DNA of 64,000 bases from Halopseudomonas sp002296055 (GTDB taxonomy: Bacteria > Pseudomonadota > Gammaproteobacteria > Pseudomonadales > Pseudomonadaceae), in assembly GCF_050876985.1 (NCBI RefSeq), contig NZ_JBPAPP010000002.1; one strand, 5' to 3'. Position numbers and translations under genes: made by a program. Below the pieces are notes generated by a model. The model was not told the origin of the DNA. It ran no database searches and worked only from the letters and a program-made list of their open reading frames with translations. Position 1 is the stretch's first letter. Each line of letters begins with the position of its first letter. Shown here piece by piece: positions 37,264 to 45,883 of the stretch.

Positions 37264-38040
37264 TCAGCGCAGCAGCCGCTGCACCGCCTGCGCCGCTGCG
37301 ACCATCCCAAAGGTGGCCGTGACCATGGTGACCGCGCCGAAGCCACCGGAGCAGTCCAGCCGCACGCCCTCGCCGACGAAGGACTTCTGCGTGCAGACGC
37401 TGCCGTCGGGCTTGGGATAACGCAGTTGCTCTTTGGAGTAAACGCAGGGTACGCCGAAGCTGCGCTTGCTGTCGGCGCGGGGGAAGTTGTGGTCACGGCG
37501 CAGCAGTGAGCGCGCCTTGGCCGCCAGCGGATCGTTAACGGTCTTGGACAGGTCCGCCACGGTAATCTGCGTCGGATCAATCTGCCCACCCGCCCCGCCG
37601 GTGGTGATGACCGGAATCTTGCGGCGGCGACACCAGGCAATCAGCGCGACCTTGGCATTAACGCTGTCGATGCAATCCACCACGCAGCTGATATCGTCCG
37701 TGATCAGCTCGGCCAGGTTGTTCGGCGTCACAAAATCCATCACCGCACGCACCTCGCAGCTCGGGCTGATGGCCCGCAAACGCTCGGCCATGACCTCGAC
37801 CTTGGGCTTGCCGACCTGGCCATCCAGCGCATGCAGCTGGCGATTGACGTTGCTGACACACACCTCGTCCATGTCGATCAAACTGATGCGACCGATACCG
37901 GAGCGGGCCAACGCCTCAGCTACCCAGCTGCCTACCCCACCAATCCCGACCACCACCACGTGACTGTCAGCCAGGCGCGCCAACGCGTCGATGCCATACA
38001 AACGGCCAATTCCAGCAAAACGGGGGTCTTCGGTAATCAT
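37264..38040 (-). CDS. tcdA: tRNA threonylcarbamoyladenosine dehydratase
   Basis: ATP-dependent E1-like enzyme that cyclises t6A37 of tRNA to ct6A (also called CsdL). The nucleotide-binding loop VGIGGVGSW is at residues 31-39; ISLIDMDEVCVSNVNRQ and VVDCIDSVNAKVALI follow. ATG 38040 has an AGGAGG site at 6-base spacing, giving 258 aa; upstream methionines in the same frame lack this. The partner sulfur genes csdA/csdE are not adjacent. Confidence 0.94.
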   Translation of the reverse strand: MITEDPRFAGIGRLYGIDALARLADSHVVVVGIGGVGSWVAEALARSGIGRISLIDMDEVCVSNVNRQLHALDGQVGKPKVEVMAERLRAISPSCEVRAVMDFVTPNNLAELITDDISCVVDCIDSVNAKVALIAWCRRRKIPVITTGGAGGQIDPTQITVADLSKTVNDPLAAKARSLLRRDHNFPRADSKRSFGVPCVYSKEQLRYPKPDGSVCTQKSFVGEGVRLDCSGGFGAVTMVTATFGMVAAAQAVQRLLR

Positions 38041-38156
38041 GGGCATCCTCCTGCGGCGGAACAGTATACCAGCGCCCTCCCGCGCTGCATTGCGCAAAAA
38101 ACAGCCAGTTCTGCGCAGCCACCAGCGTTACTGGCATTGGCATGGATATCCTGCAG

Positions 38157-38191
38157 TTATCCACAGCTTCATCCCCAGCTTCTGTGAACAA
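38157..38191. promoter_or_regulatory. Consensus DnaA box plus two degenerate copies
   Basis: TTATCCACA (38157-38165) matches the DnaA box exactly. TCATCCCCA (38169-38177) and, on the other strand, TGTGAACAA (38183-38191) each differ from it at two positions, and the three are closely spaced. They lie between divergent tcdA and rlmF. There is no AT-rich unwinding region, so this is more likely a regulatory or titration site than an origin. Confidence 0.4.
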
Positions 38192-38246
38192 CGGGTGACA
38201 GCGGCGGCTGTGCGTGGGATGCTCCCCGTCCAATTCAGGAGCCAAC

Positions 38247-39203
38247 ATGTCGCGCCGCCCATTCAAGCCACCAGCACTGCATCCGCGCAACCGTTATCAG
38301 GGCCGTTACGACCTCCCCCTACTGGCCCGTAAGTGCCCGCCATTAAAGGCTTTTATCCGCCAGAGCAAGGATGGGCAGACAACTATCGACTTCACTGATC
38401 CGGCCGCCCTGCGCTGCCTGAACGGCGCCCTGCTGCAGCATTGGTATCAGATTGCCGGCTGGCAGATACCCACAGACGCCCTGTGCCCGCCAATACCGGG
38501 GCGCGCCGACCTTATCCACCACCTGGCAGATCTGCTTGCCAGCAGCCATGACGGGGTTATCCCCAGCGGTGAACAGTTGCGCGGTCTGGATGTAGGCACC
38601 GGGGCCAATCTGATTTACCCCCTGATCGGCAATGCCGAGTACGGCTGGCAATTTGTGGGCAGCGATATCGACGCCGAGGCGCTGGCTAACGCCGAGCAGA
38701 TACTCACAGCCAACCCAAGACTGCAGGGGCAAATTACGCTGCGACTGCAGAGCGACGCCAAAAGTATCTTCGACGGCATCATCGACACAGGTGAGCAGTT
38801 CGATTTCACCCTGTGCAATCCCCCCTTCTACGCCGGCGCCCGGCAAGCGCAGCAAGCCAATGAGCGCAAATGGCGCGGGCTTGGTAAGGCACCGAGCGGG
38901 CGCAACTTCGGCGGTCGCGCCAATGAGTTGTACTGTGACGACGGCGAGGAGGGCTTTCTGCAGCGCATGGCCGCGCAGAGCAAACTCTATGCGCAGCAGG
39001 TGTTCTGGTTTTCCAGCCTGGTCGCCAGCGCGGACAGTCTTAATGCGCTGCCCGAGCAACTGCGGGCCCTTGGCGCCACCGACGTGCGCATCATCGACAT
39101 GGGCCAGGGCAACAAGCGCAGCCGCCTGCTGGCCTGGACCTTCCTCGACAAAAAGCAGCGCCGCGCATGGCGTCGGGCGCGCTGGCCCGGCACGCGAATC
39201 TGA
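38247..39203 (+). CDS. rlmF: 23S rRNA adenine(1618)-N(6)-methyltransferase
   Basis: Methylates A1618 of 23S rRNA using SAM. 318 aa from ATG 38247, which follows AGGAG; an in-frame upstream methionine lacks a site. LHPRNRYQGRYDL opens the family region, LDVGTGANLIYPLIG is the SAM loop, and FTLCNPPFYAGARQA holds the NPPF catalytic motif of N6-adenine methyltransferases. The basic tail RRAWRRARWPGTRI may bind RNA. Confidence 0.95.
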   Translation: MSRRPFKPPALHPRNRYQGRYDLPLLARKCPPLKAFIRQSKDGQTTIDFTDPAALRCLNGALLQHWYQIAGWQIPTDALCPPIPGRADLIHHLADLLASSHDGVIPSGEQLRGLDVGTGANLIYPLIGNAEYGWQFVGSDIDAEALANAEQILTANPRLQGQITLRLQSDAKSIFDGIIDTGEQFDFTLCNPPFYAGARQAQQANERKWRGLGKAPSGRNFGGRANELYCDDGEEGFLQRMAAQSKLYAQQVFWFSSLVASADSLNALPEQLRALGATDVRIIDMGQGNKRSRLLAWTFLDKKQRRAWRRARWPGTRI

Positions 39204-39294
39204 GCAACCGCTGCAGATCTTGGCCACCTACCGGGAATGAAAAGTCCTCGCTTGCAACCACCCTGATCAGGCGGGAAGAGCGCCGCATGACTCT

Positions 39295-39302
39295 GGTATG
39301 AT
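39295..39302 (+). promoter_or_regulatory. Putative extended -10 promoter of dapE
   Basis: TGGTATGAT, an extended -10 with hexamer TATGAT at 39297-39302, lies 33 bases before dapE. No good -35 was found at the expected distance, which is common for extended -10 promoters. Confidence 0.4.
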
Positions 39303-39334
39303 GGCGCCTTCCTCTGCCCAGACGAACCGGAACC

Positions 39335-40471
39335 ATGACTGAGCTATCCCCTACCCTGCAGCTGGCCTGCGACCTCATCTCCCGCAACTCCACCACCCCT
39401 GAAGACGCCGGCTGTCAGCAGTTAATGGGCGAGCGTCTGTCGGCGGTTGGCTTTGAACTGGAGTCGCTGCGCTTTGGCGAGGTCGACAACCTGTGGGCGC
39501 GCCGCGGTGGTGAAGGCCCGGTACTGTGCTTTGCCGGTCACACTGACGTGGTACCGACTGGTCCGGTCGAGCAATGGCAAACCAACCCCTTCATCCCGCA
39601 GATCGTTGACGGCATGCTGCACGGGCGCGGCGCGGCCGACATGAAAGGTAGCCTGGCAGCCATGGTGGTAGCGGTTGAGCGCTTTGTTGCCGCCCACCCG
39701 GAGCACAAGGGCTCCATCGCCTTTCTGATCACCAGTGACGAAGAAGGCCCGGCCACCGAGGGCACCGTCAAGGTGGTGGAGACGCTGGTCGAGCGCGGTG
39801 AAAAGGTCGACTGGTGCATCGTCGGCGAGCCCTCCAGCACCGAGCTGGTAGGCGATATTGTTAAGAACGGCCGCCGTGGCTCGCTCAACGCCCGCCTGGT
39901 CATTCGCGGCAAGCAGGGCCATGTGGCCTATCCGCACCTTGCGCGCAACCCGATTCATCTGGCCGCCCCGGCGCTGGCCGCACTGGCTGCCGAAGTCTGG
40001 GACGACGGCAATGCCTTCTTCCCGCCGACCAGCTTCCAGATTTCCAACATCCATTCCGGTACCGGTGCCACCAATGTGGTGCCGGGCGAGCTGGAAGCGC
40101 TGATCAACTTCCGCTTCTCGACAGAATCCACTGTCGAAGGCCTGCAACAGCGCGTGCGCGACCTGCTGGACGGCCACGGCCTGGAATACGAACTGCACTG
40201 GACCGTGTCCGGCCTGCCCTTCCTGACCGAGCCGGGCGCTCTGCTCGACGGCGTCTCTGCGGCAATCAAGCAGGTCACCGGCCGCAACACGCAGCCGTCC
40301 ACCTCAGGCGGCACCTCAGACGGCCGCTTTATCGCTACCATGGGCACCCAGGTGGTTGAACTGGGTCCGGTCAACGCGACCATCCACCAGGTCAACGAAT
40401 GCATCAAGGCCGATGATCTCGACCTGCTGACCGATATTTATCAGGTCACGCTGGAACGGTTGCTGACCTGA
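39335..40471 (+). CDS. dapE: Succinyl-diaminopimelate desuccinylase
   Basis: Dinuclear zinc hydrolase releasing LL-diaminopimelate and succinate; completes the dapD-dapC-dapE pathway in this window. 378 aa. FAGHTDVVPTG (zinc His and Asp), GRGAADMKGS, ITSDEEGPA (catalytic Glu pair) and GGTSDGRF near the C-terminus are all intact. The stop overlaps the rlmA start by one base. Confidence 0.98.
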   Translation: MTELSPTLQLACDLISRNSTTPEDAGCQQLMGERLSAVGFELESLRFGEVDNLWARRGGEGPVLCFAGHTDVVPTGPVEQWQTNPFIPQIVDGMLHGRGAADMKGSLAAMVVAVERFVAAHPEHKGSIAFLITSDEEGPATEGTVKVVETLVERGEKVDWCIVGEPSSTELVGDIVKNGRRGSLNARLVIRGKQGHVAYPHLARNPIHLAAPALAALAAEVWDDGNAFFPPTSFQISNIHSGTGATNVVPGELEALINFRFSTESTVEGLQQRVRDLLDGHGLEYELHWTVSGLPFLTEPGALLDGVSAAIKQVTGRNTQPSTSGGTSDGRFIATMGTQVVELGPVNATIHQVNECIKADDLDLLTDIYQVTLERLLT

Positions 40472-41274
40472 TGCTGCAACTGATCTGCCCCCATTGCCGC
40501 GCCACGCTGAGCAACGTCGAGCGCCAGTGGAGCTGTCCGGCTGGGCATAGCTATGACCAGGCCCGTCAGGGTTACCTGAACCTGCTGCTCGTACAGCACA
40601 AGAACAGCAAGCAGCCGGGCGACACGCCCCAGATGCTGGCCAGTCGTCAGGCATTTCTCGACGCCGCTCACTATCAGCCGGTCAGTGATGCGATCAACCA
40701 GGCGTTCATCGAGGCAAACCCACAGACGTTACTCGACATGGGCTGTGGCGAAGGCTACTACACCGAGCGGCTGGCCACTGCACTGCCCGACGCGACCATT
40801 GGCGGCTTCGATATCAGCAAAGACGCCATCATCAAGGCCTGCCGACGCAGCCGAGCCATTCGCTGGATGGTGGCCTCCAGCGCGCGGTTACCGGTGGCAG
40901 ACCAGAGCCTGGATGCCGCCCTCAGTGTGTTCAGCCCCTGGTCTGCCGACGAATGCCTGCGTACCGTCAAACCCGGTGGCCGGGTGCTGATCGTCGGCCC
41001 CCACGGTGACCATCTGCTGGCCCTGCGAGAGCGCCTGTACGACCAGATTCACCCGACACCTGCGCTAATCAAGGCGCTACCCGACGGCCTGCGCGTCGCC
41101 TCCGAGCAGACCCTGCGCTATTCTCTGCAACTGACAGGCGAGGATCTGAGCAACCTGATCGGCATGACGCCGCACGGTGTACGCAGCCGACCCGAGCGCC
41201 AGCAAGCCATCGCCGAGCAAGGTATCGAAGGGCTGGAAGTCGCCATGCAAATGGTCACGCTGGAACGTTGCTGA
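40471..41274 (+). CDS. rlmA: 23S rRNA guanine(745)-N(1)-methyltransferase family protein
   Basis: SAM-dependent methyltransferase of the RlmA family. 267 aa with an N-terminal zinc-binding segment (CPHC at about 6-9 and CPAGH at about 25-29, followed by YDQARQGYLNLL) and a Rossmann domain with LLDMGCGEGYYTERLA near residue 90. The family modifies G745 or G748 of 23S rRNA; the exact base cannot be read from sequence. Its ATG shares one base with the dapE stop. Confidence 0.92.
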   Translation: MLQLICPHCRATLSNVERQWSCPAGHSYDQARQGYLNLLLVQHKNSKQPGDTPQMLASRQAFLDAAHYQPVSDAINQAFIEANPQTLLDMGCGEGYYTERLATALPDATIGGFDISKDAIIKACRRSRAIRWMVASSARLPVADQSLDAALSVFSPWSADECLRTVKPGGRVLIVGPHGDHLLALRERLYDQIHPTPALIKALPDGLRVASEQTLRYSLQLTGEDLSNLIGMTPHGVRSRPERQQAIAEQGIEGLEVAMQMVTLERC

Positions 41275-41298
41275 CAAGAACACTGCCAAGGAGTAGCC

Positions 41299-41676
41299 GT
41301 GCGCCAACCTGATATCGAGATTTATCTGCGAGATGACCATCTGCAGGACCTGCTGGACTGGCTACCAGAGGCTCTAGGGCCGCTCACCCTGCAGCCCGCC
41401 ACCGGCCTGACGCAACGCGGCATCTTCCAGGGTACCGCGCCCGTGCCGCTGATGATCGTTCGCAAGGCCGCCGGCAAGTGGGCAAGCATCTGGTTTGATA
41501 GCCCCGCTACCCCTTGGGCTAGCGACCGCGAGTGCGCCCGCGCCGTCCAGGCCGCCATAGGCCACGAAGTACGCTGCTCGGTAGGCGGCTGGGAGGAGGC
41601 AGATGGTGAAGCCGACGCTGATCGCTGGCTCAAGGTCAACGCCGAAGGCGAAACCGAATTCAACTGGGCGCAATAA
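41299..41676 (+). CDS. Conserved hypothetical protein, 125 aa
   Basis: I do not recognise a domain. It starts at GTG 41299 after a strong AAGGAG. The protein is acidic and soluble, with no signal peptide or membrane segment. WASIWFDSPATPWASDRECARAV in mid-protein and a WEEADGEADADRWLKVNAEGETEF tail are its most distinctive parts. Codon use matches its neighbours. The ion-channel gene follows its stop without a gap, so the two are probably co-translated. A small regulator or partner is only a guess. Confidence 0.75.
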   Translation: MRQPDIEIYLRDDHLQDLLDWLPEALGPLTLQPATGLTQRGIFQGTAPVPLMIVRKAAGKWASIWFDSPATPWASDRECARAVQAAIGHEVRCSVGGWEEADGEADADRWLKVNAEGETEFNWAQ

Positions 41677-42147
41677 ATGCTACCGGAGATCGACAAGTTC
41701 CACTGGATCACCGTTGGTGTCAGCTGTGTCATAGCCGCGCTGGCGGTCGTGCTGCACTACGAAGTACTGTCGCGCCTACATCGCTTCCTGGACACCACGC
41801 ACATGCGCGAACGACCGCGCATCCTCACGCTGATCTTCGTACTGCTGTTTACTCACATTGCCGAGATATGGCTGTTTGGCATGGGCGCGCTGTACCTGCT
41901 GCAAACCCCTGAACTAGGCGGCATCGCCGGCATGCAGAACATCACCCTGTTCGATACCGTCTACCTGTCTGCCACCACCTACACCACGCTCGGCTACGGT
42001 GACCTGACGCCAACCGGCAATATTCGTTTTCTGTACGGAACCGAATCACTGACCGGGCTGGTACTGGTGACCTGGTCTGCCTCGCTGACGTTTATCGAGC
42101 TGCAGCGCCAGTGGCAAGGTATGCGGAACAAGGGCAGCGCTGATTAA
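41677..42147 (+). CDS. Two-transmembrane ion channel (potassium channel pore family)
   Basis: 156 aa. Membrane segments lie at about residues 10-30, 46-70 and 118-140, with a pore loop between the last two. The pore carries TTLGYGDLTP (about residues 105-114), the K+ selectivity filter in its TxGYGD form. There is no RCK or cyclic-nucleotide domain, so gating would depend on membrane or lipid cues or a partner. The ATG follows the previous stop directly (TAAATG). Confidence 0.88.
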   Translation: MLPEIDKFHWITVGVSCVIAALAVVLHYEVLSRLHRFLDTTHMRERPRILTLIFVLLFTHIAEIWLFGMGALYLLQTPELGGIAGMQNITLFDTVYLSATTYTTLGYGDLTPTGNIRFLYGTESLTGLVLVTWSASLTFIELQRQWQGMRNKGSAD

Positions 42148-42181
42148 CCACCTGCTCTGAAACACCTTTTGAGATGCACTT

Positions 42182-42613
42182 ATGCTTATTTGCTGCCCCC
42201 ATTGCCTGCGCAAGAATCGACTGGACGTCGCCCGTCTGACCGCCAACCCGACCTGTGGCGCCTGCAAGCACCCGCTCTTTAACGGCCAGCCCAGCTCGGT
42301 CGATGGGGCCGGATTTGCCCGCCATGCAGGCGCGGATTTACCGCTGGTGGTCGACTTCTGGGCCGCCTGGTGCGGCCCCTGTCGCCAATTTGCACCGACC
42401 TTCGCACAGAGCTGTGCACAGACAGAGCCTCGTGCGCGTTTTCTCAAGGTAGATACCGAAGCCGCACCTGATCTGGCAGCGCGCTTCGCGATCCGCAGCA
42501 TTCCCACCCTGCTGATCATCCATCAGGGCAAGGAAATCGCGCGGGTCAACGGCGCTCTGCCAGCGGGCGAGTTTGCGCGCTGGCTGCAGGGTCAGCTGCC
42601 GCTCATCGGCTAA
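42182..42613 (+). CDS. trxC: Thioredoxin 2 (zinc-containing)
   Basis: Disulfide reductase of 143 aa. N-terminal zinc module with CPHC (C5, C8) and CGAC (C25, C28), then a thioredoxin domain with FWAAWCGPC (redox pair C64 and C67) and the cis-proline segment RSIPTL. In E. coli trxC is OxyR-regulated; no OxyR site was identified here. The ribosome binding site is weak. Confidence 0.96.
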   Translation: MLICCPHCLRKNRLDVARLTANPTCGACKHPLFNGQPSSVDGAGFARHAGADLPLVVDFWAAWCGPCRQFAPTFAQSCAQTEPRARFLKVDTEAAPDLAARFAIRSIPTLLIIHQGKEIARVNGALPAGEFARWLQGQLPLIG

Positions 42614-42687
42614 AAAACAGGCACAACGACCCTGCGACGCGGACTATCCCGCACCGTCAGGGTGCTATCAGTGGGGACGCAGCCGCC

Positions 42688-42897
42688 TTACAGCTTGGCA
42701 ACATCCTCTGCCTGCAGGCCTTTCTGGCCCTGCGAGACAGTAAATTCGACCTTCTGACCCTCTACCAACGTGCGGTGACCGTCACCGCGAATGGCGCGAA
42801 AGTGCACAAACACATCCGGGCCCGACTCGCGCTGAATGAAACCAAAGCCCTTGGCATCGTTGAACCACTTGACGGTCCCCTGCTCACGCTCAGCCAT
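42688..42897 (-). CDS. Cold-shock domain protein
   Basis: 69-aa single OB-fold nucleic-acid-binding protein. RNP1 KGFGFI and RNP2 DVFVHF are intact, with GTVKWFNDAKGFGFI at the N-terminus. The start at 42897 (MAEREQGTVKW) has GAGG nine bases upstream; an in-frame methionine five codons earlier is less likely. It is one of several possible CspA/CapB paralogues; RNA chaperone function is inferred from family. Confidence 0.95.
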   Translation of the reverse strand: MAEREQGTVKWFNDAKGFGFIQRESGPDVFVHFRAIRGDGHRTLVEGQKVEFTVSQGQKGLQAEDVAKL

Positions 42898-42951
42898 TAC
42901 CACAATCCTCACAACACCGATCTAATTCATTGCCGCAACACGGCAACACGC

Positions 42952-42981
42952 AAGCACCCCGCCGGCTGGCAGGGTGTTTTT
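42952..42981 (+). terminator. Hairpin with T-tract on the plus strand
   Basis: CACCC-c-GCC (42955-42963) pairs with GGC-a-GGGTG (42968-42976) around GGCT, followed by TTTTTGC. It would stop rightward transcripts coming past the cold-shock gene. On the minus strand no T-run follows. Confidence 0.45.
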
Positions 42982-43046
42982 GCAGTCTAGTAGAAGTTCA
43001 GGGGGCCGCAAGCAACCGCTCTGGCGAGCGGTCGGGCGGCAGGTAT

Positions 43047-44015
43047 TTACTGAGCTGGGGCCTCTGCAGGCGCCTGCAGATCGGCTTGGCGCAGCGTCAT
43101 GCGGTCGTGCTGGGCCACCCCTAGCTGGAAAGCCCAGCGCGGGTCGTCATAGACCGTCAGCGGCTGCTCCTCACTCTGCTTGAGCTGATCGATGGTCAGC
43201 CAATAGGCCCCCTCCAGCTCGTACAGTGAGGCCGTCAGTTCAACACCGGACCAACTGGCCAACTGCATCTGCAGCGTCGGCTCCTCCAGCGCGAGAGTGC
43301 TGCGCAGGGCTACGTTCTGCGCCCGCAAATCGGCCAGTGCGAGCACCATGGAGTTCAACTCCCGCTCGTGGCCACCCGCGTCGCCCTCAGCCAGCTTGAA
43401 GTTGTAGTCACCTTCACTGGCCTTATCCAACTGCAGGGTTTCGCCATCAGCGTATTGCCAGCGGGCCTGGGAGACCTGCTCCAGCGGAATCTGGCTCACC
43501 TGCAGATCAAGCCAATCCTGAGCGTTGACCGACATATTCAGCGCACGGTTGATGAGCCACACCTGGTCATCACCGGCCATGCGCACCAGCTGATCGCTCC
43601 CCACAGGATTGCCGAACAACACCCCAAAGGTACTCTCGCCAGTGCCCACGCTCACCTGCAACGCCGCGTCAGTGGCCAGCCCCAGACGAGCGTGGTAATC
43701 CGGGTTGCTGGTCTTGGCCTCCAGCACGCGCGCCTCGCGCAGGGCCAGCAGCAGCGCTGCCAGCCGTGCGCGTTGCAGCGGGTACTGATCTCGGTTAGCC
43801 ACAGTCCAATCGTTTCCTTCGCGCTGCAGCACCACCTGCAGCTCACCACGTGCCAAGGTAAGCTGCTGCGCATCGGCCAGCGCAGCTTGCTGCGCCTGGT
43901 CAAGCAAGGGTCGACTTTCAAGGTCCGCCACCCGATCACTGTTGCGCACCTGCAGCGCCACCGCGACCAGAGCAACGGCCACCAGCGCCAGGGCAATTAG
44001 AATAATCTTGCGCAT
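43047..44015 (-). CDS. DUF4340 domain-containing protein
   Basis: Fourth and last gene of the ABC cassette (322 aa). An N-terminal membrane anchor (MRKIILIALALVAVALVAVALQV) is followed by a periplasmic domain of the DUF4340 type, with repeated beta-rich segments such as VGTGESTFGVLFGNPVGSDQLVRM and DDQVWLINRALNMS. Function is unknown. Its constant linkage to a Gld-like permease suggests it is an extracytoplasmic part of the same complex. It begins 10 bases after the preceding stop. Confidence 0.85.
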   Translation of the reverse strand: MRKIILIALALVAVALVAVALQVRNSDRVADLESRPLLDQAQQAALADAQQLTLARGELQVVLQREGNDWTVANRDQYPLQRARLAALLLALREARVLEAKTSNPDYHARLGLATDAALQVSVGTGESTFGVLFGNPVGSDQLVRMAGDDQVWLINRALNMSVNAQDWLDLQVSQIPLEQVSQARWQYADGETLQLDKASEGDYNFKLAEGDAGGHERELNSMVLALADLRAQNVALRSTLALEEPTLQMQLASWSGVELTASLYELEGAYWLTIDQLKQSEEQPLTVYDDPRWAFQLGVAQHDRMTLRQADLQAPAEAPAQ

Positions 44016-44025
44016 GGCTATCTCC

Positions 44026-45867
44026 TTACCCCTTGCGACGTAGGCGGCCCAGCAGCCACCAGAGCAATACGGCCAGCGTCAGCAGCAGCGGCATCAGCAT
44101 GGTGTTAAGCAACTTCAGCTGGGTACCCAGAGCGTCGATGTCTGCATTGAGCTGGAAACGCACATCGCGCAGTTGCTTACGAATCGCCACTTTCTCATCC
44201 AGGAAAGACTGGATGGTCTCGCGCTGCTCCGCAGTCAACTCGGTGAGTTGGCTTGGGTCCTGGCCTTGCTGCAGTTGCGCTAGCTTCTGGTCAGTCTCGG
44301 CCAGACGCTCTTGCAGACGCTGTTCACTGGCACGGAAGCGGCTCTCTGCTTTGCGCTGCAGCTCTTCAACCACAGTAAACGGACGGCTGAAGTCGCCTCG
44401 TGAACGCACGCTGATCAGCGCGTCAGAGCCCGACAGGTTATCCAGCGCGTTGACCAGCAGCCCGCCGTTATCAGCCCAAGGCTGAGAAATGCGCTGACCA
44501 AACAGGTCTTGCACCTGCACCCACATGCGGTCGGTCAGCATATCGGTGTCTGCCACGACCACCACGTTGATATTGTCCGCTTGCTGCAGACCCGCCTCGT
44601 AGCCTTCCAGACCATCGGGGTACGCCGTGCTGGCCGGGCCACTCAAGCGCGCGGCCAGGGTGTAAACCTCAGCATCCGGCGCAAAGCCCTGCAACAGATC
44701 TTCCGGGTCCTGCAGTTTGGTGAAGGCATCGCTGGGCAGCAGCGCGCTGTCGGCCGTGGTCTGCAACAGCGGGGTAAAGGCAGTCTGACTGCCCTCAACC
44801 GGCACCAGCGCACCACCGGTGGCCACGGTCAGCAGCTGCAGCGGTGCGGTAATAGTGTCATCACCGTTGATCTGCGCAGGCTCAACCTCAAGCCAACCGA
44901 TGTGGCGCGCCGGGCGCTGGCCCTGGCCACGGCCGACCGCCATGCCCTGACGTGCGTCGACAACAACGCGTTCCGGGTTGTAAGCAACGCCCCAGGCCTG
45001 CAGCAGCGGGCCGAGATCCGACGCCTTGCCATCGGCCATGCCGTCGATCATCGCTTCCATACCCTGATCCGCCTCGGCGAACGGGTCGACAAAGGCCAGC
45101 AGCTTGCCGCCGCGCAGCACAAACTGATCAACTGCATACAGGGCAGCTTCGCTCAGCGCCTTGGGGTGGATCAGCAACAAAACCTGAATATCTTCAGGAA
45201 TCGCGTCCACATCCTCGGCTAGGGTTTTCACCTCAAACACCTGGCGCATCTGTTCCAACGCCACCCAAGGCGCCTGGGGCTGCTGTGAGTAAGGATTCAT
45301 GCCGCCCTCAACCGGCAACCCGCTGATCAGCCCAACCTGCGGCTTGTCTGGCTTGGCCAGCGTGCTGATCATACGGCTCAGCTCGTACTCGAGCATGTTC
45401 TCCTGCTCGAGTGCGAAGAACGGGATGATCTCGCGCTGGGCCAGCTCGTTGGTGCCGGCCAGGCCAAAGTACAGCGAGTCGCCGCTCTCGCTCAGCGGAA
45501 TGGCCTGCAGGCCAAACTCAGCTGCGCGGTCCTCAGCTTCGGAGAAGGGTTCAGGGTCGATAATGTGCAGACGGATCATGCCGTCGGCGCGGCGCTCATA
45601 CTCCCTGAGCATTTCCGCCACGCGGCGCTGATAGTTGCGCAGCACCACCAGATCCTTGCTGGCACCCTCGGAGAAGAAGAAATACAGATCAATCGGCTCT
45701 TCCAGCTCTTCCAAAATCTCCCGGGTACCGTCCGACAGGGTGTACAGCTTCTGTTCGGTCAGATCCAGGCGCGCACCGGGCAACATCACACCGGTCGCCA
45801 TATTGAAAGCAAAGAAGGCCAGCAGCAGCACCAGCAGACCGGCACCGGAATACATAACACGTTTCAT
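44026..45867 (-). CDS. GldG-like ABC-associated membrane protein
   Basis: 613 aa with one N-terminal membrane segment (about residues 5-28), a large periplasmic domain (LDLTEQKLYTLSDGTREIL opens the GldG/ABC_transp_aux region; VGLISGLPVEGGMN and DQFVLRGGKLLAFVDPFAE follow), a coiled coil near residues 515-570 and one C-terminal membrane helix (MLMPLLLTLAVLLWWLLGRL). GldG is named from Bacteroidetes gliding genes; pseudomonads do not glide this way, so the role here is open. Confidence 0.87.
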   Translation of the reverse strand: MKRVMYSGAGLLVLLLAFFAFNMATGVMLPGARLDLTEQKLYTLSDGTREILEELEEPIDLYFFFSEGASKDLVVLRNYQRRVAEMLREYERRADGMIRLHIIDPEPFSEAEDRAAEFGLQAIPLSESGDSLYFGLAGTNELAQREIIPFFALEQENMLEYELSRMISTLAKPDKPQVGLISGLPVEGGMNPYSQQPQAPWVALEQMRQVFEVKTLAEDVDAIPEDIQVLLLIHPKALSEAALYAVDQFVLRGGKLLAFVDPFAEADQGMEAMIDGMADGKASDLGPLLQAWGVAYNPERVVVDARQGMAVGRGQGQRPARHIGWLEVEPAQINGDDTITAPLQLLTVATGGALVPVEGSQTAFTPLLQTTADSALLPSDAFTKLQDPEDLLQGFAPDAEVYTLAARLSGPASTAYPDGLEGYEAGLQQADNINVVVVADTDMLTDRMWVQVQDLFGQRISQPWADNGGLLVNALDNLSGSDALISVRSRGDFSRPFTVVEELQRKAESRFRASEQRLQERLAETDQKLAQLQQGQDPSQLTELTAEQRETIQSFLDEKVAIRKQLRDVRFQLNADIDALGTQLKLLNTMLMPLLLTLAVLLWWLLGRLRRKG

Positions 45868-45883
45868 CTCAAGCTCCTTTGCC

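Noticed and set aside
38157..38191. Replication origin.
   Set aside because: Only one consensus DnaA box, no AT-rich unwinding region, and no dnaA, dnaN or gidA genes beside it.
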